Shown: positions 43,069-52,151, counted from the first letter of the stretch. The stretch is 64,000 nt of DNA from Streptomyces sp. Ncost-T10-10d (GCF_900091955.1 NZ_FMDF01000135.1:62001-126000); one strand, 5' to 3'. The notes: a model not told the origin generated them from the sequence alone. A program made the numbers and translations.

Positions 43069-43100
43069 CTGGTACCAGAGTGTCTTTATCCTGGTACAAG
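43069..43100. promoter_or_regulatory. Operator candidate between the MFS gene and the XRE regulator
   Basis: CTGGTACCAG (43069-43078, perfect palindrome) and CTGGTACAAG (43091-43100), 22 bp apart, in the 80-bp divergent promoter region. The spacing of two helical turns suggests a dimer-pair binding site. Confidence 0.55.
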
Positions 43101-43142
43101 CAGCACCTGGCAGAGCGCCGGGCCGTTCGGCACGCTGGAGAT

Positions 43143-44057
43143 ATGACGACGATGGCAAGCGAGTTGTCCGACGTACGCGAGGTGCCCAGGACACCGGCTC
43201 CGAAGAGCCCCGAGCCTTCCGAGCCCGACGTCCGGCGGCATGAACTCGCGGACTTCCTGCGCAGCCGCCGCGAGCGGATCACCCCGGAGCAGGTCGGTCT
43301 GCCCCGAGGCCGCCGTCGGCGCACCCCCGGGCTGCGCCGTGAGGAGGTCGCCCAGCTCTCCGCCGTCGGGGTCACCTGGTACACCTGGCTGGAACAGGCC
43401 CGCGACATCCAGGTCTCGCCCCAGGTGCTCGACGCCCTCGCCCGTGCCCTGCTGCTCGACCGCAGCGAGCGCAGCCATCTCTTCTCGCTCGCCGGTGCCG
43501 TCGACCCGTCGCCCGGTGCGGACTGCCCGAGCGTCACCCCGGCGCTGCGCGAGATGCTGCGGCAACTGGACCCCCTCCCGGCCTGCATCCAGAACAGCCG
43601 GTACGACATCCTCGCGTACAACCGGACCTACGGACGGTTGCTCTGCGACCTGGACGCCGTCCACCCCGATGACCGCAACTGCATGATCCTCTCCTACACC
43701 AACGCGGACTGGCGCGCCGCCGTCGTCGACCTCCCCGAGATGAACCGGCTGATGGCCGCCAAGTTCCGCGGGGCGATGGCCGGGCATCTGGCCGAGCCCG
43801 CCTGGAAGGCGCTCCTGGGGCGGCTGGAGGCGGCCTCGCCGGAATTCCGGGAGATCTGGGCGCGGCACGAGGTGGTGGGCCCCGGCGGCCGGACCAAGAT
43901 CTTCCGCAACGCCCATGTCGGACTGCTCCGCCTCGACCACACCGACCTGTGGCTCGGCCCGTCGTCCGGGCCGCGCATGGTGACGTACGTCCCCGCCGAC
44001 GACGAGACCGCACAACGGCTGCAGCGCCTTCAGGCCCTGGAACTCGCCGACGCCTGA
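43143..44057 (+). CDS. XRE-family regulator with MmyB-like ligand domain
   Basis: 304 residues. The helix-turn-helix is around ELADFLRSRRERITPEQVGL...RTPGLRREEVAQLSAVGVTWYTWLEQARDIQVSPQVLDALARAL, followed by the MmyB-like domain (PACIQNSRYDILAYNRTYGRLLCDL, HVGLLRLDHTDLWLGPSSGPRMVTYVPADDET). This family often regulates an adjacent divergent exporter or oxidoreductase gene in Streptomyces. ATG 43143 is used; ATG 43152 is possible. Its 3' end overlaps the next, convergent MFS gene by 28 bp. Confidence 0.9.
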   Translation: MTTMASELSDVREVPRTPAPKSPEPSEPDVRRHELADFLRSRRERITPEQVGLPRGRRRRTPGLRREEVAQLSAVGVTWYTWLEQARDIQVSPQVLDALARALLLDRSERSHLFSLAGAVDPSPGADCPSVTPALREMLRQLDPLPACIQNSRYDILAYNRTYGRLLCDLDAVHPDDRNCMILSYTNADWRAAVVDLPEMNRLMAAKFRGAMAGHLAEPAWKALLGRLEAASPEFREIWARHEVVGPGGRTKIFRNAHVGLLRLDHTDLWLGPSSGPRMVTYVPADDETAQRLQRLQALELADA

Positions 44058-45520
44058 TCCTGATCCCCGGCGGGGACACCCGTCGGCGCCTCCAGCCGCT
44101 GCGCGGTACGTTGTGCCGTCTCCAGCGCCCAGCGCCCACTGGTCAGCGCCCCCACCAGCAGGACGCACAGCCCGCACCCGGCGAGGATCCACCAGGCAGG
44201 TTTGCTCGCGTCCACGAAGGCGGCCGCGTACTCGGCGCCGCGCGGCGAACCGGTACCGGCCACGCCCGCTGCCAGCACCGCGCCGATGACGGCGACGCCG
44301 AGCGTTCCACCGATCTGCCGGCTGGTCGAGGCGACCGCCGCCGCCACACCGGCCTGTGAGCGCGGCATCCCGGAGACGGCCGTGTTGGTGATCGGCGCGT
44401 TCACCATGCCGAAGCCGAGACCGAACAGCACATAGCCGGTGAACAGCAGGACGTCGTCCGTCTCCGCGTCGAACGCGGCGAACAACAGCCCGCACGCCGT
44501 CATGGCCACGCCCGCCACCAGGAGCGACAGCCGCGGCCCCCGGCTGCCGACGAGCCGGCCCGACAGAGGTGCGCAGACAAAGGTCAGGGCCGCCATCGGC
44601 AGCATGTACAGACCGGCGTGCAGTGCGCTCAGCCCGCGCACGTTCTGCAGATAGAGGGTGTTGAGGAAGAGGAATCCGCTCAGCGCGGCGAAGGCGCAGA
44701 CCGCTATGACGGTGGCCCCGCTGAACGGGGCGCTGCGGAAGAAGCGCAGATCGATCAGGGGCTCGGCACGCCGCCGCTCGTACAGCAGCAGCCCGATCAG
44801 GGAGCAACCGGCGAGCGCGGCGAACACCAGGATCCGCGGCGAGTCCCAGCCCTCCGAGGGCGCCTCGATGATCGCGTACGTCAGCGAACCGAGCAGCCCG
44901 ATCACCAGCAGTTGCCCGACCGGGTCGGGGCGGCGCGGCTTCGGGGCGCGGGACTCGGGGACGTACCGCCAGGTGAGCAGCAGCGCGACGAGACCGACCG
45001 GCAGATTGATCCAGAAGATGGACCGCCAGCCGACCGAGTCCACCAGAAGGCCGCCGATCACCGGGCCCGCCGCCATGGAGATGCCGACGACACCGCCCCA
45101 CACCCCGATGGCGCGGGCCCGCTCGCGCGGGTCGGTGAAGGTGTTGGTGATGATCGACATCGCGACGGGGTTGAGCATCGAGCCGCCCACCGCCTGCACC
45201 ATCCGGAACGCCACCAGCGACTCCAGGTTCGGCGCCAGGGAGCAGAGCACCGAACCGAGGGTGAAGAGGACGAGCCCGATCTTGAAGATCTTCCGGCGCC
45301 CTATCCGGTCGGCGGTGGAGCCCGAGAGCATCAGCAGCGAGGCGAGGACGAGAGTGTAGGCGTCGATCGTCCACTGCATGCCCGCGACGGTGGCGTGCAG
45401 TTCCCTCTGCATGGAGGGCAGGGCGACATTGAGGACGGTGTTGTCGAGACTGACGATCAGCAGACTCATGCAGCAGATCGCCAGCACCAGCTGCCGTCGA
45501 CGAGGGCTCAGCTCGGGCAT
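44030..45520 (-). CDS. MFS drug-type exporter (DHA2/EmrB-QacA)
   Basis: 496 residues with 14 predicted segments: RRRQLVLAICCMSLLIVSLDNTVLNVALPSMQREL at the start, STADRIGRRKIFKIG (motif A), ITNTFTDPRERARAIGVWGGVVGISMAAGPVIGGLLVDSVGWRSIFWINLPVG (motif C region) and RSQAGVAAAVASTSRQIGGTLGVAVIGAVLA. A second drug-type exporter within 3 kb. The promoter region to the right is AT-rich, with a GTTAAC-centred TACGGTTAACTAACGAA segment (about 45530-45546) typical of a repressor target, but no regulator gene is beside it. Confidence 0.87.
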   Translation of the reverse strand: MPELSPRRRQLVLAICCMSLLIVSLDNTVLNVALPSMQRELHATVAGMQWTIDAYTLVLASLLMLSGSTADRIGRRKIFKIGLVLFTLGSVLCSLAPNLESLVAFRMVQAVGGSMLNPVAMSIITNTFTDPRERARAIGVWGGVVGISMAAGPVIGGLLVDSVGWRSIFWINLPVGLVALLLTWRYVPESRAPKPRRPDPVGQLLVIGLLGSLTYAIIEAPSEGWDSPRILVFAALAGCSLIGLLLYERRRAEPLIDLRFFRSAPFSGATVIAVCAFAALSGFLFLNTLYLQNVRGLSALHAGLYMLPMAALTFVCAPLSGRLVGSRGPRLSLLVAGVAMTACGLLFAAFDAETDDVLLFTGYVLFGLGFGMVNAPITNTAVSGMPRSQAGVAAAVASTSRQIGGTLGVAVIGAVLAAGVAGTGSPRGAEYAAAFVDASKPAWWILAGCGLCVLLVGALTSGRWALETAQRTAQRLEAPTGVPAGDQDQASASSRA

Positions 45521-45590
45521 ACATGGATAGTACGGTTAACTAACGAACTCTGCCGACGTGCCGCTCCGTGCCGTACGCGACAATGGAGCA

Positions 45591-46739
45591 ATGACCACGC
45601 TCGCCCCTTCGCTCCCGCTGCTCCGGATCGGCCCCCACACGGTGCAGCCGCCGGTGGTGCTCGCCCCCATGGCCGGCATCACCAACGCCCCGTTCCGCAC
45701 CCTGTGCCGGGAGTTCTCCGGCGGCAAGGGGCTGTTCGTCAGCGAGATGATCACCACGCGGGCGCTGGTCGAGCGCAATGAGAAGACCATGCAGCTCATC
45801 CACTTCGACGCGAGCGAGACCCCGCGCTCGATCCAGCTGTACGGAGTGGACCCGGTCACCGTCGGCAAGGCCGTCCGCATGATCGTCGACGAGAACCTCG
45901 CCGACCACATCGACCTGAACTTCGGCTGCCCGGTTCCCAAGGTGACCCGCAAGGGCGGCGGCTCGGCGCTCCCGTACAAGCGGCCGCTGCTGCGCGCGAT
46001 CCTCAACCAGGCGGTCTCCAACGCGGGTGATCTGCCGGTCACCATCAAGATGCGCAAGGGTATCGACGACGACCACATCACCTACCTCGACGCCGGCCGG
46101 ATCGCGGTCGAGGAGGGTGTCACGGCCGTCGCCCTGCACGGCAGGACGGCCGCGCAGCACTACGGCGGCACCGCGGACTGGGAAGCCATCGCCCGCCTCA
46201 AGGAGCACGTCCCGGAGATCCCCGTCCTCGGCAACGGCGACATCTGGTGCGCGGACGACGCCCGCCGGATGATGCGCGAGACCGGCTGCGACGGCGTGGT
46301 CGTGGGCCGGGGCTGCCTGGGCCGCCCCTGGCTCTTCGGCGACCTGGTGAGCGCGTTCGAGGGTACGGAGACGAGGCGGGCGCCGGCGCTCCGGGAGGTT
46401 GCCACCGTCATGCTGAGGCACGCGACGCTGCTGGGGGAGTGGATCGGTGACGAGACGCGTGGCGTGATCGACTTCCGCAAGCATGTCGCCTGGTACCTCA
46501 AGGGCTTCTCGGTCGGCTCCGAGATGCGCAAGAAGCTGGCGGTCACCTCGTCGCTGGAGGAGTTGGGCGGTCAGCTGCAGGAGCTGGACCTGGATCAGCC
46601 GTGGCCGGACGGCGCCGACGGGCCGCGCGGGCGCACCTCGGGCAACAACCGGGTGGTCCTGCCGGACGGCTGGCTGAAGGACCCGTACGACTGCGCGGGT
46701 GTGAGCGCCGACGCGGAGCTGGACACCTCGGGCGGCTGA
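45591..46739 (+). CDS. dusB: tRNA-dihydrouridine synthase
   Basis: 382 residues: VVLAPMAGITNAPFRTLCREF, HIDLNFGCPVPKVTRKGGGSALP (catalytic Cys), TIKMRKGIDDDHITYLDAGRIAVEEGVTAVALHGRTAAQHY, VLGNGDIWCADDARRMM and VVGRGCLGRPWLFGDL. It is a FMN enzyme reducing uridine in tRNA D-loops. ATG 45591 with GGAG upstream; the in-frame codon at 45558 lacks a ribosome site. Longer than the E. coli enzyme by a C-terminal extension ending in DAELDTSGG. Confidence 0.94.
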   Translation: MTTLAPSLPLLRIGPHTVQPPVVLAPMAGITNAPFRTLCREFSGGKGLFVSEMITTRALVERNEKTMQLIHFDASETPRSIQLYGVDPVTVGKAVRMIVDENLADHIDLNFGCPVPKVTRKGGGSALPYKRPLLRAILNQAVSNAGDLPVTIKMRKGIDDDHITYLDAGRIAVEEGVTAVALHGRTAAQHYGGTADWEAIARLKEHVPEIPVLGNGDIWCADDARRMMRETGCDGVVVGRGCLGRPWLFGDLVSAFEGTETRRAPALREVATVMLRHATLLGEWIGDETRGVIDFRKHVAWYLKGFSVGSEMRKKLAVTSSLEELGGQLQELDLDQPWPDGADGPRGRTSGNNRVVLPDGWLKDPYDCAGVSADAELDTSGG

Positions 46740-46810
46740 TTGCGCTCCCCGGGGCCCCGACAGGGGTCCGACGGGGCCCTCCACGGCTACCCCGGCCCTC
46801 AGGGGCCTTC

Positions 46811-46847
46811 AAGAGGCACGCGGCATCACAGGCACCGCGTGCCTCTT
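46811..46847 (+). terminator. Terminator after dusB
   Basis: Perfect 13-bp stem (46811-46823 with 46835-46847), 11-base loop, followed by CCTTTGCCT. Starts 71 bp after the stop. Confidence 0.85.
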
Positions 46848-46859
46848 CCTTTGCCTCGC

Positions 46860-47382
46860 TCATCTGAGCACTTTATTGAGCCGGGTTCGGTGATATTCGG
46901 CCACAGGTGAGCCTTGATGCGCCCACACGAGATACCGCGCGTCGAATCCGCTCACGTTCGGCTGCATCTTGATGATCAAAGGGTGACCATCAGTCGCCTC
47001 CAGCCCGTCCGGATGGTGACATCTGAGCGCTGATCGTAGAGTGATTCTCGCCACCCTGAGAAGCGCGTCGCTCAAATGAGCGCCAATTCGTGAGCTGCAC
47101 TTCTCAAATGGTGGCACTGGGTGCCAAAGGGCTTCACTTTGATCGATCGACGCTTCCACTGCGCTGCGTGGTCGACTCGGGGGCTTCTGGTTGCACTGAG
47201 TGCTTGTTCGTTCAAGAGGTGAAGGCATCCTTCGATCGAGGGACAGGCCAGGTCACTTTCGATCTGCTGGCGGACGGGTGGTTGAGGCCTCATGACGCGC
47301 AAGTGGACGTACCCAGACACCTTCGATCTGGGTATGTTCCTCGCCGTCAGGGCAGCCACAGCGTCCTCGAGGAGTCGAGACC
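46860..47382. other. Low-GC intergenic region upstream of ppdK
   Basis: About 58% G+C over 46861-47340 by my count, against roughly 70% in the genes around it. It holds palindromes CGCTCA-AA-TGAGCG (47069-47082) and TGGCAC-TGG-GTGCCA (47112-47126) and scattered TGAG/CTCA words. ORFs here (such as 46860-47228 on the minus strand) lack the third-position G/C bias of real genes. It is probably a complex control region or holds an unrecognised RNA. Confidence 0.5.
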
Positions 47383-50130
47383 GTGTCGGAAAACAAAGAT
47401 CCCCACGTATCCACCCCGGAATCCCGGGAGCCCCAGGGCGAGAAGTTCGTCTATGACTTCACCGAGGGCAACAAGGATCTGAAGGACCTGCTCGGCGGGA
47501 AGGGTGCCAACCTCGCCGAGATGACCAATCTCGGGCTCCCCGTCCCTCCGGGCTTCACCATCACCACCGAGGCGTGCAAGGTCTACCTCGACAGTGGCGA
47601 GGAGCCGCCGAAGCTCCGCGACGAGGTCAGCGCGCATCTCGACGCCCTTGAGGCGCGGATGGGCAAGAAGCTCGGCCAGGCGGACGACCCGCTCCTGGTC
47701 TCGGTCCGCTCCGGCGCGAAGTTCTCGATGCCCGGCATGATGGATACGGTCCTCAACATCGGCCTCTCCGACGAGTCCGTTGCCGGTCTCACCGCCCAGG
47801 CCGGCGACGAGCGGTTCGCGTGGGACTCCTACCGCCGCCTCATCCAGATGTTCGGCAAGACCGTCCTCGGTGTCGACGGCGACCTCTTCGAGGAGGCGCT
47901 GGAGGCGGCGAAGGAGGCCAAGGGCGTCACGGTCGATGTGGACCTCGACGCGGCCGACCTGAAGAAGCTCGTCAAGCGGTTCAAGAAGATCGTCTCGCGG
48001 GACGCCGGACGTGACTTCCCGCAGGACCCGCGCGAGCAGATGGACCTGGCCATAAAGGCCGTCTTCGACTCGTGGAACACCGACCGGGCCAAGCTCTACC
48101 GCCGCCAGGAGCGCATCCCCGGCGACCTCGGCACGGCCGTCAACATCTGCTCGATGGTCTTCGGCAACCTCGGTCCCGACTCCGGTACGGGTGTCGCGTT
48201 CACCCGCGACCCGGCCAGCGGCCACCAGGGCGTCTACGGCGACTACCTGCAGAACGCGCAGGGCGAGGACGTCGTCGCCGGTATCCGCAACACCGTGCCG
48301 CTCGCCGAGCTGGAGTCGATCGACAAGAAGTCGTACGACCAGCTCATGCAGATCATGGAAACCCTCGAAACGCACTACAAGGACCTGTGCGACATCGAGT
48401 TCACCATCGAGCGCGGCCAGCTGTGGATGCTCCAGACCCGGGTCGGCAAGCGCACGGCGGGAGCCGCCTTCCGGATCGCCACGCAGCTCGTCGACCAGGG
48501 TCTGATCGACGAGGCCGAGGCGCTCCAGCGGGTCAACGGCGCGCAACTCGCGCAGCTGATGTTCCCGCGCTTCGACGACGAAGCGAATACGGAGCTGCTC
48601 GGTCGCGGTATTGCCGCGTCGCCGGGCGCCGCGGTCGGCAAGGCTGTCTTCGACTCGTACACCGCAGTGAAGTGGTCCCGGTCCGGCGAGAAGGTCATCC
48701 TCATCCGCCGCGAGACCAACCCCGACGACCTCGACGGCATGATCGCGGCCGAGGGCATCCTGACCTCGCGCGGCGGCAAGACCTCGCACGCAGCCGTCGT
48801 CGCACGCGGCATGGGCAAGACCTGTGTCTGCGGTGCCGAGGACCTCGAAGTCGACACCAAGCGCCGTCGGATGACGGTGGGCGGCCGGGTCATCGAGGAG
48901 GGCGACGTCGTCTCGATCGACGGCTCCACCGGCAAGGTGTACCTCGGCGAGGTCCCCGTCGTCCCGTCCCCGGTCGTCGAGTACTTCGAAGGCCGGATGC
49001 ACGCGGGCGCCGACGACGCCGACGAGCTGGTCGCCGCCGTGCACCGGATCATGGCGTACGCGGACCGGGTGCGCCGGCTGCGCGTACGGGCCAACGCCGA
49101 CAACGCCGAGGACGCGCTGCGCGCCCGCCGCTTCGGTGCTCAGGGCATCGGCCTGTGCCGTACCGAGCACATGTTCCTCGGCGAGCGCCGCGAGATGGTC
49201 GAGAAGCTGATCCTCGCGGACACCGACGCCGAGCGCGAGACCGCGCTGGGCGAGCTGCTTCCGCTCCAGAAGTCCGACTTCATCGAGCTGTTCGAGGCGA
49301 TGGACGGGCTGCCCGTCACCGTACGGCTGCTCGACCCGCCGCTGCACGAGTTCCTGCCCGACATCACCGAGCTCTCGGTACGGGTCGCGCTCGCCGAGTC
49401 CCGCAAGGACGCCAACGAGAACGACCTGCGTCTGCTCCAGGCCGTGCACAAGCTGCACGAGCAGAACCCGATGCTCGGCCTGCGCGGGGTCCGTCTCGGT
49501 CTCGTCATCCCCGGCCTGTTCGCCATGCAGGTACGGGCGATCGCCGAGGCCGCGGCCGAACGCAAGAATGCCAAGGGCGACCCGCGCGCCGAGATCATGA
49601 TCCCGCTCGTCGGCACGGTCCAGGAGCTGGAGATCGTCCGCGAAGAGGCCGACCAGGTCATCGCCGAGGTCGAGGCCGCCACCGGCACCCGGCTGAAGCT
49701 CACCATCGGCACGATGATCGAGCTGCCCCGCGCCGCGCTGACCGCCGGTCAGATCGCCGAGGCCGCACAGTTCTTCTCCTTCGGTACGAACGACCTGACC
49801 CAGACGGTGTGGGGCTTCTCCCGTGACGACGTGGAGGCCTCGTTCTTCACCGCGTACCTGGAGAAGGGCATCTTCGGGGTGTCGCCGTTCGAGACGATCG
49901 ACAAGGACGGTGTCGGCTCGCTGGTCCGCAGTGCCGTCGCGGCCGGCCGGGCCACCCGTCCGGATCTGAAGCTCGGCGTCTGCGGCGAGCACGGCGGAGA
50001 CCCGGAGTCGGTGCACTTCTTCCACGAGGTGGGTCTGGACTACGTGTCCTGCTCCCCGTTCCGTATCCCCGTCGCCCGCCTGGAGGCGGGCCGTGCGGCG
50101 GCGGAATCGAAGGGCAGCGACAGCCGCTGA
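47383..50130 (+). CDS. ppdK: Pyruvate, phosphate dikinase
   Basis: 915 residues, full length for PPDK. The N-terminal ATP-grasp domain shows LLGGKGANLAEMTNLGLPVPPGF and VRSGAKFSMPGMMDTVLNIGL. The swivelling phosphohistidine domain has GGKTSHAAVVARGMGK (His469). The C-terminal PEP-binding barrel has GLCRTEHMFLG and the catalytic Cys867 in GVCGEHGGDPESVHFF. It interconverts pyruvate + ATP + Pi and PEP + AMP + PPi, feeding gluconeogenesis or pyruvate phosphorylation. GTG start at 47383. The long leader region suggests specific regulation. Confidence 0.97.
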   Translation: MSENKDPHVSTPESREPQGEKFVYDFTEGNKDLKDLLGGKGANLAEMTNLGLPVPPGFTITTEACKVYLDSGEEPPKLRDEVSAHLDALEARMGKKLGQADDPLLVSVRSGAKFSMPGMMDTVLNIGLSDESVAGLTAQAGDERFAWDSYRRLIQMFGKTVLGVDGDLFEEALEAAKEAKGVTVDVDLDAADLKKLVKRFKKIVSRDAGRDFPQDPREQMDLAIKAVFDSWNTDRAKLYRRQERIPGDLGTAVNICSMVFGNLGPDSGTGVAFTRDPASGHQGVYGDYLQNAQGEDVVAGIRNTVPLAELESIDKKSYDQLMQIMETLETHYKDLCDIEFTIERGQLWMLQTRVGKRTAGAAFRIATQLVDQGLIDEAEALQRVNGAQLAQLMFPRFDDEANTELLGRGIAASPGAAVGKAVFDSYTAVKWSRSGEKVILIRRETNPDDLDGMIAAEGILTSRGGKTSHAAVVARGMGKTCVCGAEDLEVDTKRRRMTVGGRVIEEGDVVSIDGSTGKVYLGEVPVVPSPVVEYFEGRMHAGADDADELVAAVHRIMAYADRVRRLRVRANADNAEDALRARRFGAQGIGLCRTEHMFLGERREMVEKLILADTDAERETALGELLPLQKSDFIELFEAMDGLPVTVRLLDPPLHEFLPDITELSVRVALAESRKDANENDLRLLQAVHKLHEQNPMLGLRGVRLGLVIPGLFAMQVRAIAEAAAERKNAKGDPRAEIMIPLVGTVQELEIVREEADQVIAEVEAATGTRLKLTIGTMIELPRAALTAGQIAEAAQFFSFGTNDLTQTVWGFSRDDVEASFFTAYLEKGIFGVSPFETIDKDGVGSLVRSAVAAGRATRPDLKLGVCGEHGGDPESVHFFHEVGLDYVSCSPFRIPVARLEAGRAAAESKGSDSR

Positions 50131-50153
50131 TCCGACACCACACCCCCCTGATC

Positions 50154-50206
50154 CCGGAGTTGCCGTCGGCTCACCCGTACCCTCACCGACTCGACGGCAA
50201 CTCCGG
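50154..50206 (+). terminator. Hairpin 1 after ppdK
   Basis: Perfect 15-bp stem (50154-50168 with 50192-50206) with a 23-base loop, starting 24 bp past the ppdK stop. Confidence 0.7.
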
Positions 50207-50633
50207 AACTCCGAGAGGCGGCGGCACCCTGTGCGGGGATGCCGCCGCTTCGTTTTGTTCTGGGGAAAATGGTTGTTCGACGTTGTGCCTTTTCCTCGTT
50301 CAATACGCAAAGTTCGTTCAATGCGCAAAGACATCGGCCGGGAACGGACCGGGGTGCGGCCCATGGATCCCCATCCATGGGCCGCACCCGGCTTACCCCC
50401 GTCGGGTACGGAGCCGCACCGTCGCCGACCGCCGCCGAACGAGCAAAACCCCCCACGGCCTTCACTCGCCCTTACGGTGGCTCCGGATTCGTGCCCGACG
50501 TCGTACAGCTTTTCGGGAGACGGTATGTGGAGGCGAGACGTTTCACCTCTGGCCGAAACCCCGTGGTGACGTGCTGTTACGGATCACCTACCCTTGGGTG
50601 GGGATAATTGCAGGTGCAACAGGTGGGGGTTCG
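50207..50633. other. 427-bp region between ppdK terminator 1 and the ArsR-like regulator gene
   Basis: Besides terminator 2 it holds a 17-bp tandem direct repeat with one mismatch (50296-50312 and 50314-50330; TCGTTCAAT-CGCAAAG core) and a perfect 17-bp inverted repeat with a CCCC loop (50352-50368 with 50373-50389). The stretch 50590-50620 has an ACCTACCCTTGGGTGGGG inverted element and ATAATTG, probably the promoter of the regulator. No gene is supported. Confidence 0.6.
50218..50257 (+). terminator. Hairpin 2 after ppdK, with T-rich tail
   Basis: 9-bp stem GCGGCGGCA (50218-50226) with TGCCGCCGC (50240-50248), followed by TTCGTTTTGTTC. A textbook rho-independent terminator for this genus. 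Confidence 0.8.
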
Positions 50634-51608
50634 GTGCTGCGTATCCATATGTCCGGAGTGGACCTTTCCAAGGTGCGGATGGCCACCCGGCCGGATGCGC
50701 TGTGGGAAACCACTCTGAGTTTCCATCGGCTGAGGGACCGGCGCGGTTCCACGGTGTTCGGGAAATGGCGTACGGAAACCCGTCCCCGGTTGAATGGTGA
50801 AGTACGCCTGCTGGCCGCCGTGATTCCACCGCGCGGCTATTTCCCGGACTTTCTGACGCCTTCTCAGGAAAGCGGTGAGCCGTACGGTATCGACGCCGGA
50901 ATTGAAGCGCTGCGCGACACCCCGCCCCGGCGGATCCGCGCCGAACTCGCCCTGCTGGCCGCCGAACGCCGCGAGGCGGGCCGCACCCCTGACGGGCACG
51001 CCGAGTTGCTCGACCGGCTCATCGGCGCCCTGCGCGGTTACCACCGCGCCGCGATCGAACCGTACTGGCCGCACATCCAGGCCAGCGTCGAGGCCGACCG
51101 AGCCGTCCGCGGCCGCGCCCTCCTGGACGGCGGGGCACAGGAGCTGCTCGCCTCACTCCCGCCCATGATCCGCTGGCGGGCCCCCGTGCTGGAGGCGGAC
51201 TACCCCGTCGACCGTGAACTCCATCTGGACGGGCGGGGGTTATTGCTCCAGCCGTCCTACTTCTGCCGCGTCACCCCGGTCGTCTACCGCGACTCGCGGC
51301 TCCCGCCGGTCCTCGTCTACCCGGTCACCCACTCCCGCGCCCCGGTCTTCGCCGAACCGGGGCCCTGGCTCGGCCGGCTCCTCGGCCATACCCGCTCGAC
51401 GGTCCTGAGGGCCATCGGCAACGGCTGCACGACCAGCGAACTCGCCCGCCGGGCAGGAGTCTCCCTCGCCTCGGCGAGCCAGCACGCCTGTGTGCTGCGC
51501 GAGGCCGGCCTGATCCGCACCCTGCGGCACGGCAGCTCGGTCCTGCACACGCTGACCCCGCTGGGCGGATCGCTGCTCCGGGGCGGCGCGCCGCTCGCCA
51601 TGTCCTGA
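50634..51608 (+). CDS. ArsR-like winged-helix regulator (DUF5937 type), TTA-containing
   Basis: 324 residues from the GTG at 50634, preceded by AGGTGGGGG. The N-terminal two thirds resemble the DUF5937 regulators (LRIHMSGVDLSKVRMATRPDALWETTLSFHRL start). The C-terminal ~80 residues form an ArsR-type winged helix (GHTRSTVLRAIGNGCTTSELARRAGVSLASASQHACVLREAGLIRTLRHGSSVLHTLTPLG). A TTA codon at 51240-51242 predicts bldA-dependent translation. Target unknown; the tandem repeat at 50296-50330 and the promoter dyad are candidates for autoregulation. Confidence 0.82.
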   Translation: MLRIHMSGVDLSKVRMATRPDALWETTLSFHRLRDRRGSTVFGKWRTETRPRLNGEVRLLAAVIPPRGYFPDFLTPSQESGEPYGIDAGIEALRDTPPRRIRAELALLAAERREAGRTPDGHAELLDRLIGALRGYHRAAIEPYWPHIQASVEADRAVRGRALLDGGAQELLASLPPMIRWRAPVLEADYPVDRELHLDGRGLLLQPSYFCRVTPVVYRDSRLPPVLVYPVTHSRAPVFAEPGPWLGRLLGHTRSTVLRAIGNGCTTSELARRAGVSLASASQHACVLREAGLIRTLRHGSSVLHTLTPLGGSLLRGGAPLAMS

Positions 51609-51706
51609 CACCGGAGGGCCAAAGTTTTCTTCGCGGAACCGATGAGTTCTGCGCAGCCCAGCCGTCTGCCTGTCGAAACGTTCGAACAACAGAGAGCGAA
51701 ACGACC

Positions 51707-52120
51707 ATGCCTCAGATGATCTTCGTGAACCTGCCGGTCAAGGACCTCGATACGACCAAGAGCTTCTTCGGCAAGCTCGGCTTCTCGTTCAACCCGCAGT
51801 TCAGCGACGAGAACACCGCATGCCTCGTCATCAGCGACACCATCTTCGCCATGCTTCTCACGGAACCCCGCTTCAAGGAGTTCACCAAGAAGGAGATCGC
51901 CGACGCCTCGAAGTCCACCGAGGTGATCCTCGCTCTGAGCGCGGAGAGCCGCGAGAAGGTGGACGAACTGGTCGACACCGCCCTCGCCTCCGGGGGATCG
52001 CCCGCCAACGAGCCGATCGACCACGGCTTCATGTACGGCCGTTCCTTCCAGGACCCGAACCACCACATCTGGGAGGTCATGTGGATGGACTCCTCCGCCG
52101 TCGAGGGCCGGCAGGGCTGA
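51707..52120 (+). CDS. VOC-family (glyoxalase/bleomycin resistance-like) protein
   Basis: 137 residues with the vicinal-oxygen-chelate pattern: MIFVNLPVKDLDTTKSFFGKLGFSFNPQFSDENTACLVIS, ILALSAESREKVDELVDTALASGG and FQDPNHHIWEVMWMD. These small dimeric proteins bind metal and often act as glyoxalase-, dioxygenase- or antibiotic-sequestering proteins. The Lys-rich composition and AAG usage differ slightly from its neighbours. The start is 98 bp downstream of the ArsR-like regulator, which may control it. Confidence 0.85.
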   Translation: MPQMIFVNLPVKDLDTTKSFFGKLGFSFNPQFSDENTACLVISDTIFAMLLTEPRFKEFTKKEIADASKSTEVILALSAESREKVDELVDTALASGGSPANEPIDHGFMYGRSFQDPNHHIWEVMWMDSSAVEGRQG

Positions 52121-52151
52121 GCCCGTCGATGAAGGGGCGGGGAAGCGGTCC

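Noticed and set aside
46860..47228. 122-codon minus-strand ORF in the low-GC region
   Set aside because: No third-position G/C bias, no ribosome site, no family; probably open by chance in AT-richer sequence.
47347..50364. 1005-codon open frame antisense to ppdK
   Set aside because: ppdK is unmistakable on the plus strand and the antisense translation has no family features.
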